A stretch of 33,120 nucleotides of DNA from Clostridiaceae bacterium (GTDB lineage Bacteria; Bacillota; Clostridia; DSM-8532): assembly GCA_012840245.1 (NCBI GenBank), contig DULR01000009.1, positions 1 through 33,120 on the forward strand, given 5' to 3'. Shown here one piece after another: positions 1 to 8,751 of the stretch (position 1 is its first letter; the number at the start of each line of letters is the position of its first letter). The translations under genes and the position numbers were made by a program. Below the pieces are notes generated by a model that saw nothing but the letters and a program-made list of their open reading frames with translations, ran no database searches and was not told the origin of the DNA.

Positions 1-1
1 C

Positions 2-97
2 GGAACTGCCCTTGGCCTGTCGGATGAAGAATTTAGGATTGAAATCTCCAATGCTTTTGATAAATGGTTAGGCGGTAAGAAGCCTGATAGATCTTAG
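2..97 (+). CDS. C-terminal end of an unidentified protein (5' part outside window)
   Basis: An open frame runs from the window edge to a TAG at 95-97 and encodes the last 31 residues of a protein whose start lies outside. The tail contains LGLSDEEFRIEISNAFDKWL, an amphipathic helix followed by a basic Lys/Arg end. I do not recognise the family. Its last 30 bases overlap the 3' end of the convergent cysteine hydrolase gene. It could be a chance open frame, since only 96 bases are visible. Confidence 0.4.
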   Translation, partial: GTALGLSDEEFRIEISNAFDKWLGGKKPDRS

Positions 98-715
98 TGC
101 TGTCTGCCAGCGTTTGACGCTTACGAACATCCTGTATACTTCTTCCAGATCAACGACCTGTGCTCGTCCGAATTTGAGCATTTCAAGTCCCATCTTCTTT
201 CTTTCGGCATTGAAAGATGCTGTGGTCTCAACTGGTACGATACAGTTGTAATTCAAAGAAAAAGCGTAACTGCAGGTTTCCAGTACACATACATCTGTCG
301 CAGCACCGACGAGTATAAGATTTTTAATGTTTTTACTCTTAAGAAGCTCATCCAGGTTGGTGTTGAAAAAAGCATTCCATCTGTTTTTGATTATCAGTTC
401 TTCACCTTCGCGCGGAGCAAGAGGTGGAATGATTTCTGCGTCAGGTGAGCCTTTGATAAAGTGCCTGTACTTTTTTACTTCAAATTTTTCAGCCAGCATC
501 GGCCAGTCACTGAAGTCCTCTTCATATTCGGTTTTGATATTGACGACCAGCATTCTGTTCTCATTAAAGAAATCCTTTAATTTTATGATCGGAGTGACTA
601 TATCCTCCTGTTTGGTTACATCGACGTTCAGCATTTTTACCAGAGAACCGTCCGGAGCACCTCCTCCGTATTGCATATCGATTACCAGCAATGCGGTTTC
701 CTTTTTATTCAACAT
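68..715 (-). CDS. Cysteine hydrolase of the isochorismatase/nicotinamidase family
   Basis: A 215-residue single-domain alpha/beta protein. It starts with the family hallmark LLVIDMQ, whose Asp is the first member of the catalytic triad (D13). A Lys in IIKNRWNAFF (K110) and the nucleophilic Cys in GAATDVCVLETC (C143) complete the Asp-Lys-Cys set. The family hydrolyses C-N or vinyl-ether bonds (isochorismate, nicotinamide, N-carbamoyl compounds); the substrate here cannot be read from sequence. It is probably cytosolic, with no signal peptide. An ATG three codons further upstream (722-724) sits only 2 nt from the AGGAG, so the ATG at 713-715 (11 nt spacing) is preferred, though neither spacing is ideal. 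Although nad genes lie 26 kb away, nothing here shows that it is a nicotinamidase. Confidence 0.85.
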   Translation of the reverse strand: MLNKKETALLVIDMQYGGGAPDGSLVKMLNVDVTKQEDIVTPIIKLKDFFNENRMLVVNIKTEYEEDFSDWPMLAEKFEVKKYRHFIKGSPDAEIIPPLAPREGEELIIKNRWNAFFNTNLDELLKSKNIKNLILVGAATDVCVLETCSYAFSLNYNCIVPVETTASFNAERKKMGLEMLKFGRAQVVDLEEVYRMFVSVKRWQTALRSIRLLTA

Positions 716-752
716 AGCAGACATCTCTCCTTTGTATGTTCGGTCAAATAGA

Positions 753-780
753 ATTATACCCTTATTATAATCAAAAACAA
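753..780 (-). promoter_or_regulatory. Probable sigma-A promoter of the cysteine hydrolase gene
   Basis: Read on the minus strand: TTGTTT (780-775), a 16-nt spacer and a consensus TATAAT (758-753). The -10 lies about 30 nt upstream of the start codon and just ahead of the AAAGGAG ribosome binding site. Confidence 0.55.
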
Positions 781-867
781 TCAGCCGGGAGAGATTGTCA
801 GCCGATTACTGCCGGATTGCAACTGTTATTTTTATAGTTCCGGAGTAAAATTGCAGCAAAAAACTTA

Positions 868-876
868 TGGTATAAT
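868..876 (+). promoter_or_regulatory. Extended -10 promoter of hflX
   Basis: TGGTATAAT is a perfect extended -10 element (TGn plus TATAAT at 871-876), 37 nt before the hflX start. The best -35 candidate (TTGCAG, 851-856) is only 14 nt away, so the extended -10 probably carries recognition. Confidence 0.5.
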
Positions 877-912
877 ATAAATATAAAATCTATCCCATAA
901 CGGAAGGTAATA

Positions 913-2742
913 ATGGATATAAGTGGTAGTACAGAGGGCTTGAAAAGCAGTGTTATCGAAGCTCTTGAAGACCTTTACAGTCTTGACATCCCGCAGGACA
1001 AACTCTGGACCGAAGAATTGATTAACACATTGTCCGAGATTTCAGGATCGATAAACAGGGAAATAGCAGTCTATATCGACAGGAAAGGCCATATCACCGA
1101 TGTTTGCGTCGGCGATTCAAAAATCGTCAGCCTTAACGAAGCTGAAGGCAGAAGAAGCAAATTCAGGCTTTCCGGAGTTCGCTGCATCCACACTCATCCC
1201 AATGAAAACGGCATGCTTTCGGCTGCAGATATCAGCTCACTGAAAGCGCTCAGGCTGGATATGATGGCTGCTGTCGGAGTAAAAGACCAAAAACCAGCTG
1301 AGATCTATGTTGCCTTACCGTCGGCTTTATCGGTGGAGGATGTGGAGATCTTCGGACCATACTCTGAAGATAAAGAGGATTTTGAGGCATTGATCGAATA
1401 TATCGTTGAGGCTGATGAATTTTTAAGGGAGCAGCATGCCGAAATCCTTAAAAACGAACAGGAAAGAGCCGTCCTGGTAGGGGTCAGAACACAGGAAACA
1501 AAAAATATTCTGGGTGTCAGCGAGGCCGATATTTCCATAACAGAGCTCAAGGAGCTTGCGCAGGCAGCCGGGGCCAGGGTAGTGGCATCGATCATTCAGA
1601 ACCGGGAAAGTCGTGATGCTGCTTTCCTCATAGGCAGAGGCAAGGTCGAAGAGCTTGGCTTGCTCGTACAGACAAATGAAGCTGATTTAGTGATATTTGA
1701 CGAGGAGATCTCTCCCTCGCAGCAAAGAAACCTTGAAGAAGCACTAGGGGTCAAGGTAATTGACAGAACAGGATTGATCCTCGATATTTTTGCACAGCGC
1801 GCCAGAAGCAGGGAAGGAAAAATCCAGGTGGAGCTTGCCCAACTGGAATACAATCTTCCAAGGCTCCAGGGCTTAGGCTTCGCATTGTCCAGGCTTGGCG
1901 GGGGAATAGGAACAAGAGGTCCAGGAGAAACAAAGCTCGAAACAGACAGAAGACATATCCGCCGCAAGATAGGCACCCTGAAGGAACAGCTAAAAGAGAT
2001 CAAAAAGCAGCGGAGTCTGTTAAGAGCAGAGAGAAAAAGAAACAGAGTGCCTGTTGCCGCATTGGTGGGTTATACGAACTCAGGCAAATCCACATTGCTG
2101 AATGCGCTTTGCGGCTCCAACGTATATGCCGAAAACCAGCTTTTTGCCACATTGGATACAACGACGCGCCAGTTGAAGATGGACGATAACGATATGATCC
2201 TTGTTACCGATACCGTGGGATTTATAAGGAAGCTTCCGCACCACCTTATCGATGCCTTCAAATCGACCCTTGAAGAAGCGGTTTTTGCCGATGTCCTTGT
2301 ACTTGTCGTTGATGCATCGGATCCCTATGCCGAAGATCATATCAGAATAGTCGACAGTATACTGGATGAATTGGGAGCGGGCCAAAAGCCGTCAATAATA
2401 GCGCTTAACAAGATCGACAAGACAAATGACGATAACCGCATCCGGATCGCTTCCGACAGGCCTGTAATCGAAATATCGGCAAAAACAGGGTACGGTTTGG
2501 ATAATCTTAAGCGATACCTTCAGGAAATGCTCCTTGAAGTACGTACTAAAGTTAAACTGGCCATTCCGTTCCAGGATGGATGGGTGTTGTCCTGGTTGTA
2601 CGAGAACGGTAAAGTTTTATCAGTGGAATATGATGAAAATAATTCTATCGTTGAAGCCGAACTGGATAAGGAAGCAATATCCAGAATTAAAAAATATATG
2701 GTAGGCAGTTCTCAGGCTGAGCCGGATAACAGGCAAGCTTAA
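913..2742 (+). CDS. hflX: GTPase HflX (ribosome-splitting) with an N-terminal JAMM/MPN-like extension
   Basis: A 609-residue translational GTPase. HflX binds the 50S subunit and splits stalled or idle 70S ribosomes. Residues about 185-290 match the HflX N-terminal GTP-binding-associated domain (VGVRTQET..., [22 protein letters not shown]). A helical linker carries [19 protein letters not shown]. The G domain has G1 GYTNSGKST (386-394), G3 DTVG (433-436), G4 NKID (499-502) and G5 SAK (522-524). A core HflX is about 420-440 residues, so roughly 180 residues at the N terminus are extra. They contain [14 protein letters not shown] (93-106), with H93, H95, S103 and D106 at exact JAMM metalloprotease spacing, plus an upstream Glu (E50). 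The start is supported by GGAAGG. No partner gene follows directly; the gene appears monocistronic. Confidence 0.93.
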   Translation: MDISGSTEGLKSSVIEALEDLYSLDIPQDKLWTEELINTLSEISGSINREIAVYIDRKGHITDVCVGDSKIVSLNEAEGRRSKFRLSGVRCIHTHPNENGMLSAADISSLKALRLDMMAAVGVKDQKPAEIYVALPSALSVEDVEIFGPYSEDKEDFEALIEYIVEADEFLREQHAEILKNEQERAVLVGVRTQETKNILGVSEADISITELKELAQAAGARVVASIIQNRESRDAAFLIGRGKVEELGLLVQTNEADLVIFDEEISPSQQRNLEEALGVKVIDRTGLILDIFAQRARSREGKIQVELAQLEYNLPRLQGLGFALSRLGGGIGTRGPGETKLETDRRHIRRKIGTLKEQLKEIKKQRSLLRAERKRNRVPVAALVGYTNSGKSTLLNALCGSNVYAENQLFATLDTTTRQLKMDDNDMILVTDTVGFIRKLPHHLIDAFKSTLEEAVFADVLVLVVDASDPYAEDHIRIVDSILDELGAGQKPSIIALNKIDKTNDDNRIRIASDRPVIEISAKTGYGLDNLKRYLQEMLLEVRTKVKLAIPFQDGWVLSWLYENGKVLSVEYDENNSIVEAELDKEAISRIKKYMVGSSQAEPDNRQA

Positions 2743-2813
2743 GGCCCGGATGACCGGTCGGTTTTTGGAGTCTGAAGAGCCCGAAAGTCCCGTAAATTAC
2801 AAGTTAAGGCTTC

Positions 2814-2842
2814 TTGACACCATATGTGTCATGATGTAGAAT
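2814..2842 (+). promoter_or_regulatory. Promoter of tRNA-Leu
   Basis: TTGACA (2814-2819), a 17-nt spacer and TAGAAT (2837-2842), 15 nt before the tRNA. The same hexamers and spacing recur before the tRNA-Ser gene at 30906-30934. Confidence 0.8.
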
Positions 2843-2857
2843 AGTTATGCTGTATTT

Positions 2858-2945
2858 GCTCGAGTGGTGGAATAGGCAGACACAACGGACTTAAAATCCG
2901 TCGGACTAACCCTCCGTGCCGGTTCGAGTCCGGCCTCGAGCACCA
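2858..2945 (+). tRNA. tRNA-Leu (UAA)
   Basis: The acceptor arm GCTCGAG (2858-2864) pairs with CTCGAGC (2935-2941), followed by discriminator A and an encoded CCA (2943-2945). The anticodon loop CTTAAAA within the stem ACGGA/TCCGT gives anticodon TAA. A variable arm (class II tRNA) and the T-loop GGTTCGAGTCC are present. Confidence 0.95.
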
Positions 2946-2950
2946 TTTGT

Positions 2951-3021
2951 AAGGGGACGGTTCCTCTGTGCACTATTGAATAGTCAAAATGATAAAAAGT
3001 GCACAGAGGAACCGTCCCCTT
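2951..3021 (+). repeat. REP/MITE-like perfect inverted repeat (23-bp arms)
   Basis: Left arm 2951-2973 begins AAGGGGACGGTTCCTCTGTG, and right arm 2999-3021 is its exact reverse complement. The two are separated by a 25-nt AT-rich loop. The hairpin starts only 5 nt after the tRNA-Leu CCA. From memory, GGGGACGGTTC-type arms resemble dispersed repeats in Firmicute genomes, some linked to IS200-like REP-associated transposases; that identity is inference. It may also act as the tRNA-Leu terminator, although no T tract follows. Confidence 0.75.
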
Positions 3022-3139
3022 GTGTTTGACGATACTGAATTAACAATTTTTGGCCATGACACTTTTAAATTGAAGGTTTGTAAAAGTAAAAGTATTGAAA
3101 TATGGATTCCTGGAATATATAATAGATTACACTGACAAT

Positions 3140-3187
3140 ATACTATATATTGTTGTTTTGTTGTACGATATATACAATATATATTAA
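3140..3187 (+). promoter_or_regulatory. Tandem NrdR-type boxes overlapping the nrdJ promoter
   Basis: The NrdR operator core is CwATATATwG inside a 16-bp box. Box 1 (3140-3155) carries CTATATATTG, a full core match. Box 2 (3172-3187) carries CAATATATAT, 9 of 10. The boxes are exactly 32 bp apart, about three helical turns, which is the usual arrangement for this ATP/dATP-sensing repressor. A promoter fits between them: TTGTTG (3150-3155), 17 nt, TACAAT (3173-3178), so each box covers one promoter element. This implies repression of nrdJ by NrdR, whose gene is not in the window. The local AT-richness makes partial matches easier by chance. Confidence 0.65.
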
Positions 3188-3214
3188 AAAAATTGATTAA
3201 CGGAGGAGAAAGCA

Positions 3215-5551
3215 ATGCCGCTGAACGAAAATGCTATCAAAGTTCTGGAAAAAAGGTACCTGGCAAAAGATAAAGACGGGAAGGTCATTGAAACACCCGA
3301 TGAAATGTTCAGAAGAGTAGCAAAAAGCGTTGCCTCCGCCGACAGGGATTACGTGTCGGAGGAGCAGCTTAAAGCGATCGAGACCGACTTTTACAACATG
3401 ATGGCCAATCTTGAGTTTTTACCTAATTCACCTACTCTTATGAATGCCGGAAGGCCTTTAGGTCAGTTATCGGCATGTTTTGTACTTCCCATAGAGGACA
3501 GCATGGAAGGCATTTTCGACAGTGTGAAAAATGCGGCTTTGATCCACAAAAGCGGAGGGGGGACCGGGTTCTCTTTCAACAGACTGCGCCCGAAAGGTGC
3601 AAGCGTCAATTCCACAGGGGGTGTAGCCAGCGGACCGGTAAGCTTCATGAAGGTCTTTAACGCAGCTACCGAGGCCGTAAAGCAGGGTGGAACACGCAGA
3701 GGCGCAAACATGGGGATCCTGAGGGTGGATCACCCCGATATAATGGAGTTCATCACCTGCAAGCAGGATAATAACGATATTACAAATTTCAATATCAGTG
3801 TGGCTCTCACCGAAGCCTTTATGGAAGCAGTTGAAGAGGGCAGGGACTATGATCTGACAGATCCAAGGACCGGGGAAAAGCGAGGAACCCTGAATGCCCG
3901 CGAAGTATTTGACAAAATAGTCCAGATGGCATGGAAAAACGGTGAACCCGGTATAATCTTCATTGACAGGATAAACCGTGACAATGTAACACCCGAATTA
4001 GGCGATATAGAAAGCACCAATCCCTGCGGTGAACAGCCCCTGCTGCCATATGAATCCTGTAATCTCGGCTCCATCAACTTAAGCGCCATGGTCAAAAAGA
4101 GTGAGAATGGTTTCGAGGTCGATTATGACAAGCTCCGTGACACCGTTCATAAAGCAGTTCATTTCCTTGACAATGTTATCGATGTGAACAACTATCCCCT
4201 GAAAGAGATCGCAGAAATGACGAGGGGCACCAGAAAAATAGGTCTTGGAATCATGGGCTGGGCCGATCTTCTGCTTATTCTCGGTATTCCTTATGATTCA
4301 GTCGAGGCTGAAAGGCTTGCCGAGGAGATAATGGGCTTCATTGATTACGAATCCAAGCTGAAGAGCGAAGAAATAGCCAGGATCAAAGGTGTATTCCCCT
4401 TCTATGACAAGAGCATATACAAAGAGTCCGGAAGAAGGATGAGAAACGCCACTACCACGACCATAGCGCCTACGGGAACCCTGAGCATAATCGCGGGGGT
4501 AAGCAGCGGAATAGAGCCTCTGTTTGCCATCTCATTCATCAAGAACGTAATGGATGGAACCGAACTGGTAGAGGTAAATCCTCACTTCAAGAGAGTGGCC
4601 ATCGAGAGAGGATTCTACTCGGAAGAGCTGATGAGGACCATAGCAAAAGAAGGATCAGTTCACGGCCTTGCTGAGGTACCTGAGGATATAAAGGATATTT
4701 ATGTCACATCCCATGATATAGTGCCCGAATGGCATGTCAGGATGCAGGCCGCTTTCCAGCGCCATGTAGACAATGCGGTCTCAAAGACGGTTAACCTCAG
4801 GAATGATGCGAAGATAGACGATGTCGCCGAAGTATTCCACCTGGCTTACAGAACCGGCTGCAAAGGCGTGACCATTTACAGGGATGGAAGCCGTGACATG
4901 CAGGTTCTGAATATAGGCAGCGTGAAAGGCAAGGAAAAGGAAAAAGCAGAAGAAGAGACGAAAAATTATCCCTGCAATTCGGCATGCGCAGACTGCAATG
5001 ATGCATGTGAAATCATTTATAAAAACATAAAACCAAGACCAAGGCCCGAAGTTACGACCGGATTCACTGAGAAGTTCAGGATAGGTTGCGGCAATCTGTA
5101 CGTAACTGTCAATTATGATGAAAACGGCATTTGCGAAGTGTTCACAAATACGGGAAGAGCCGGAGGCTGCCCGTCACAGTCCGAAGCTACAAGCAGACTG
5201 GTTTCCATCGCACTCAGGGCAGGAGTTGATGAAGCAGCCATCGTAGAGCAGCTGAAAGGCATACGCTGCCCGTCGACAATCCGTCAGAAAGGTCTTAAGG
5301 TATTGTCATGTCCTGACGCTATAGGACGCCTTATCCAGAAGGTCATGAACCACAGGAATGGCAACGGGAATGGCAATCCGGTGCCAATAGAAATATACAA
5401 TCCAAACATACCGAAACCGACGGCCAAAACATATGATCCGTCTGATAACAATACAAAGAACATGAAAAATTGTCCGGAGTGCGGCAGCGAAGTCGAGCAT
5501 GAGGGCGGCTGCGTCATCTGCAGAAGCTGCGGTTATTCCAAATGCGGTTGA
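3215..5551 (+). CDS. nrdJ: Adenosylcobalamin-dependent (class II) ribonucleoside-diphosphate reductase
   Basis: A 778-residue enzyme that makes deoxyribonucleotides independently of oxygen, using a thiyl radical generated from adenosylcobalamin. The N-terminal substrate region has SPTLMNAG (72-79) and GGGTGFSFN (114-122). Catalytic residues follow Thermotoga NrdJ spacing: redox Cys pair C88 and C282, and NPCGE (269-273) with radical C271, N269 and E273. The C-terminal part contains a TSCPD-type region (about 640-730) followed by a Gly/Asn/Pro-rich linker and a zinc-ribbon-like tail (CPECG...CVICRSCG, final Cys-Gly), which re-reduces the active site. The start at ATG 3215 follows CGGAGGAG. No nrdA/B/D genes are nearby. 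Likely NrdR-controlled (see the upstream boxes); no cobalamin riboswitch is visible. Confidence 0.96.
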   Translation: MPLNENAIKVLEKRYLAKDKDGKVIETPDEMFRRVAKSVASADRDYVSEEQLKAIETDFYNMMANLEFLPNSPTLMNAGRPLGQLSACFVLPIEDSMEGIFDSVKNAALIHKSGGGTGFSFNRLRPKGASVNSTGGVASGPVSFMKVFNAATEAVKQGGTRRGANMGILRVDHPDIMEFITCKQDNNDITNFNISVALTEAFMEAVEEGRDYDLTDPRTGEKRGTLNAREVFDKIVQMAWKNGEPGIIFIDRINRDNVTPELGDIESTNPCGEQPLLPYESCNLGSINLSAMVKKSENGFEVDYDKLRDTVHKAVHFLDNVIDVNNYPLKEIAEMTRGTRKIGLGIMGWADLLLILGIPYDSVEAERLAEEIMGFIDYESKLKSEEIARIKGVFPFYDKSIYKESGRRMRNATTTTIAPTGTLSIIAGVSSGIEPLFAISFIKNVMDGTELVEVNPHFKRVAIERGFYSEELMRTIAKEGSVHGLAEVPEDIKDIYVTSHDIVPEWHVRMQAAFQRHVDNAVSKTVNLRNDAKIDDVAEVFHLAYRTGCKGVTIYRDGSRDMQVLNIGSVKGKEKEKAEEETKNYPCNSACADCNDACEIIYKNIKPRPRPEVTTGFTEKFRIGCGNLYVTVNYDENGICEVFTNTGRAGGCPSQSEATSRLVSIALRAGVDEAAIVEQLKGIRCPSTIRQKGLKVLSCPDAIGRLIQKVMNHRNGNGNGNPVPIEIYNPNIPKPTAKTYDPSDNNTKNMKNCPECGSEVEHEGGCVICRSCGYSKCG

Positions 5552-5571
5552 TCAACGAAAAATCAAAGAAG

Positions 5572-5605
5572 GAGAATGGGTGACTTATAACCCATTCTCT
5601 TTTTA
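5572..5605 (+). terminator. Rho-independent terminator of nrdJ
   Basis: A GAGAATGGG/CCCATTCTC stem (5572-5580 with 5591-5599), 10-nt loop, followed immediately by TTTTTTATTT. It lies 21 nt after the nrdJ stop. Confidence 0.9.
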
Positions 5606-5687
5606 TTTAAAGGCTGGAATCAAAAAGCACTTCAATAAAATACAATAGCTGATGCCAAGAATGTTGAATGACCGGAAAGCCGGCACC

Positions 5688-5696
5688 TGCTATACT
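5688..5696 (+). promoter_or_regulatory. Possible extended -10 promoter of the first sensor-kinase operon
   Basis: TGCTATACT is an extended -10 element about 90 nt before the kinase start. TTGAAT at 5664-5669 is 21 nt away, too far for a good -35. A small CCGG-AAAG-CCGG hairpin lies between the two and could be an operator. A second TATAAT (5712-5717) has no -35 partner. Confidence 0.35.
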
Positions 5697-5787
5697 GAAA
5701 ATGGATCAGTATATAATATCATGTTTAACGTGCATTAATAAGTGTAACAGTTAAGTATACGAATAAAATCATATAGTTGGAGTGAGT

Positions 5788-7560
5788 ATGAATAGCCTGA
5801 AGAAGCTGTCCATCAGAAAGAAAATATTGTTCAGCATGATCGGATTTTCGGTGATACCCGTTCTGATAGTCACCATTATTGCCCTGAACAATACCTATAA
5901 AAACATGCGCGACCAGCTCATATTCAACAGACGCATGAGTATCAGATGGCTGCAGGACAGGCTTGATACCGAAACTCAGAATTATACCGGCCAGTTCTAT
6001 AAGTTTGAAGCAAATACCGAACTGAAATCCGATATTTTCAGATGGAGCCTGACCGGTGAAGAGCCCGACTATGCAGCGAAATTGCGCCTGATATCGGCAA
6101 TGAACGTTGCCATAAGTATGGACAGTAATATAAATTCCATTGATATATATAACCTTTCCAACGATACAGTGCTCATAGCCGCGCGTTCGGGAGCATCGCT
6201 TACACAAACCGGCGACCGCCTGGAGGAATGGAAGAAAAGAGATCCTTCACTGCAGACGAACATAGTTTTCATGCGCACCCAGAGGGAAATTTTGCTGGCG
6301 CATCAGATGACACGCTTTGAGGACAACAAACCTATTGCGCTTGTTGTTATTCATTTGCGGCCATATGAGATCCAGGACATCATAAGAGACATAAGAATGA
6401 CTGATGATGAATCAGTAATCATATTCAACGATCAGGATGAACTGATCGAAGCGGCTTACGGCACCGGGGAGGAATTCAGCAATGATTATCTTTTATCTGT
6501 TCTGGATAGTCTGAGGTCATCAGACACAGGGGAGACCATACAGGATGGGTACTTCTGGTTCTATCGTCCGGTCAATGGCGGGAAAATACAGATCTTATCG
6601 TCGGTACCAAACAGGAATATAGTTTCGACGCTCAGTAAAACACTGATCGGAGGCCTGATGGCAGCTGTCATATCTCTGATAGCCTCAGTTCTGTGCTCAG
6701 TGTTGTTTTCCAATATTATAAGCAAGCCCATCATAGATCTTTCCTCAAAAATGAGGACAACGCTTCTTGACGGTTCTGCAGTAAGCATACCTGTTTCGCG
6801 TCAGGATGAGATCGGGGTCCTTCAGAAGAGCTTCGGCGAAATGATAGCCCGAAATCAGCTTTTGGTGGCACAGGAATACCGCAGCAAAATAGAGAAGCGT
6901 GATGCGCAGATCAGCGCTCTGCAGGCTCAGATAAACCCGCATTTTCTGAATAATACCCTTCAGGCTATCGGCGGCATAGCTCTTAAGAAGCAGGCTCCGG
7001 AAATCTATAATATAACAGTTGCATTAAGCGATATAATGCGGTATTCGCTGAATTTTTCTAAAGAAATGGTCCGTCTGAAGGAAGAGATCCATTATTTGTA
7101 CAGCTATCTAACCATTCAGAACCAACGGTTTGGCAACCGCATCGAGTTTTCTGCCGAGGTCACCGAAGAAGCAGAGAATTGCCTGATCCCCAAGCTGATC
7201 CTCCAGCCTTTGCTGGAGAACAGCTTTGAGCACGGCCTTATAAACAGATCCGGTTCATGGAAGATAAAGATGACAGGAGAAGTGACTCCCAATGGAGATC
7301 TGCTGCTGACTGTAGAGGATAACGGGCTTGGTATTTCTCCGGAAAAGCTTGCTCAGATCCGGGAAAGATTATCAAGTGATGCCGAGAATGCACTGGGCGC
7401 AGGAGCTCATATCGGCCTTTGCAATGTTGATTCGAGGATCCGCCTTAAATATCCCGGGGAGAATTATGGAGTCTCGATCGACAGCACCGAAGGCCAGGGA
7501 ACGGTCGTAAAAGTGCTGATGAAGGCTGTCAGGGAGGTGGCTAAATCCAATGGCATATAA
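5788..7560 (+). CDS. YesM-type sensor histidine kinase (system 1)
   Basis: A 590-residue membrane sensor kinase. Segment order: TM1 (about 12-33), an extracytoplasmic Cache-like sensor domain (about 34-285), TM2 (about 288-310), HAMP (about 311-362), a short coiled coil, the His_kinase (PF06580) box AQINPHFLNNTLQ with phospho-acceptor H385, and an HATPase_c domain with ILQPLLENSFEHG (N478) and VEDNGLGIS. The usual box is NPHFLYNTL; here Tyr is replaced by Asn. The ATG at 5788 has GGAG with 5-nt spacing; a GTG two codons earlier is less likely. The 3' end overlaps the response regulator by 11 nt, so the pair is translationally coupled. By family it should sense an extracellular carbohydrate signal; the ligand is unknown. 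Confidence 0.92.
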   Translation: MNSLKKLSIRKKILFSMIGFSVIPVLIVTIIALNNTYKNMRDQLIFNRRMSIRWLQDRLDTETQNYTGQFYKFEANTELKSDIFRWSLTGEEPDYAAKLRLISAMNVAISMDSNINSIDIYNLSNDTVLIAARSGASLTQTGDRLEEWKKRDPSLQTNIVFMRTQREILLAHQMTRFEDNKPIALVVIHLRPYEIQDIIRDIRMTDDESVIIFNDQDELIEAAYGTGEEFSNDYLLSVLDSLRSSDTGETIQDGYFWFYRPVNGGKIQILSSVPNRNIVSTLSKTLIGGLMAAVISLIASVLCSVLFSNIISKPIIDLSSKMRTTLLDGSAVSIPVSRQDEIGVLQKSFGEMIARNQLLVAQEYRSKIEKRDAQISALQAQINPHFLNNTLQAIGGIALKKQAPEIYNITVALSDIMRYSLNFSKEMVRLKEEIHYLYSYLTIQNQRFGNRIEFSAEVTEEAENCLIPKLILQPLLENSFEHGLINRSGSWKIKMTGEVTPNGDLLLTVEDNGLGISPEKLAQIRERLSSDAENALGAGAHIGLCNVDSRIRLKYPGENYGVSIDSTEGQGTVVKVLMKAVREVAKSNGI

Positions 7561-8641
7561 GGTGGTCATCATAGATGATGAGCCATGGACCCGTGAAGTG
7601 ATAAAAAGCCTTGTAGAATGGGAAGAGATCGGCCTTGAGCTCGCCGGTGAAGCATCAGACGGCGAGTTTGGCTATGAGCTTATCCAGCAGCTATCACCTG
7701 ATATCGTGTTGACTGATGTGTGCATGCCCCATTTAAACGGCATCGAGCTTATGACCCGTTTGCGCAGGGAAGGAAAGGATACCCTTGTAATTATCATCAG
7801 CGGATACGATGATTTTGATTATATCCGCGGCGCTCTCAAGCTGGGCGCTACCGATTACCTGCTCAAGCCCATAAAGGCTGAAGAGCTCAATTCACAATTG
7901 AAGCACTGCGCCGAGATCCTGAATGCCGAATCCGGAAAGGAACAGCATAACGTTGCTCTGACCGGCGATTTTTTGAATGTAAAGTGGGCCGATGATTTTT
8001 ACTCCCTGAGAGAAAGTGCCTGCGACGCCATCCATTCTTATGACGAGAACATCATAAGGAGCAAATTCGAACTGATGCGGCAGCTGATATCAGAGAACGA
8101 GAAGGGCAGCATAGGGAAGGAAATCCTCATCTGCATTTACTATACGTTGATGAACGCCCTTCAGCGCACCATTTCAGGCAGAGGGTTCATACTCCGGGAG
8201 GTATTCGGTACTAAAGAAACTTCCTTTGTATTTCGCAGGGAGAATACCTTGAAAGAAATACTGGATTTCATATGCGATCTGTATTGTTATGCTGCAGATT
8301 CAATGCTGAAGCTTCAGCGCAGCCGCAATAAGCTTGACATAAACAAGGTCAGGCATTATATCGACGAGCATTTTACCGAAGGAATAACCCTGGAGGATAC
8401 GGCAGCGAAGTTCTATGTCAGCAAGGAATATCTGAGCAAGGTATTCAAGGCTGAGGTTGGAGAAGGCTTTTCGGAATATGTTACTGCAAAGCGCATGAAA
8501 AAGGCAAAGGAGCTTATCCTGGATTACAGGATACCTATAAAGGAAGCCGGGGAGATGGTGGGATATCTTGACCAGGCTCATTTCTATAAAGTCTTCAAGA
8601 AATACTATGGGAAAACACCCGGAGAGATCCGTGAAAATTAA
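7550..8641 (+). CDS. YesN-type response regulator with AraC DNA-binding domain (system 1)
   Basis: 363 residues. The N-terminal receiver (1-120) has the acidic pocket IIDDE, phospho-acceptor D56 in LTDVCMP and K106 in YLLKPI. The C-terminal AraC/XylS double helix-turn-helix covers about 260-363 (ITLEDTAAKFYVSKEYLSKVF; GYLDQAHFYKVFKKYYGKTPGE). YesN relatives are usually 500 or more residues with a long central module; here the middle is only about 140 residues, much shorter than in the second system. Expected to activate the binding-protein/permease genes that begin 110 nt downstream. The start has an upstream GGAGGTGG inside the kinase gene. Confidence 0.92.
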   Translation: MAYKVVIIDDEPWTREVIKSLVEWEEIGLELAGEASDGEFGYELIQQLSPDIVLTDVCMPHLNGIELMTRLRREGKDTLVIIISGYDDFDYIRGALKLGATDYLLKPIKAEELNSQLKHCAEILNAESGKEQHNVALTGDFLNVKWADDFYSLRESACDAIHSYDENIIRSKFELMRQLISENEKGSIGKEILICIYYTLMNALQRTISGRGFILREVFGTKETSFVFRRENTLKEILDFICDLYCYAADSMLKLQRSRNKLDINKVRHYIDEHFTEGITLEDTAAKFYVSKEYLSKVFKAEVGEGFSEYVTAKRMKKAKELILDYRIPIKEAGEMVGYLDQAHFYKVFKKYYGKTPGEIREN

Positions 8642-8751
8642 AAAATGACAATGAAAATGGATAAAAACATTAAATGCATTTTCAGTCAGAAACGGATAGT
8701 CTCATAGTAGAGCTGACAGCAGCTTTTCATCAAAAACAAGGAGGAATTGAA

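Noticed and set aside
327..770. 147-codon plus-strand frame
   Set aside because: Antisense to the isochorismatase-family gene, whose catalytic triad and promoter are visible.
3022..3214. Cobalamin riboswitch before the B12-dependent reductase
   Set aside because: No B12-box-like element or structured leader is visible; the region is short, AT-rich and explained by promoter plus NrdR-type boxes.
2973..3215. 80-codon minus-strand frame upstream of nrdJ
   Set aside because: It spans the repeat arm and the AT-rich operator region; composition is low-complexity and no ribosome binding site is seen.
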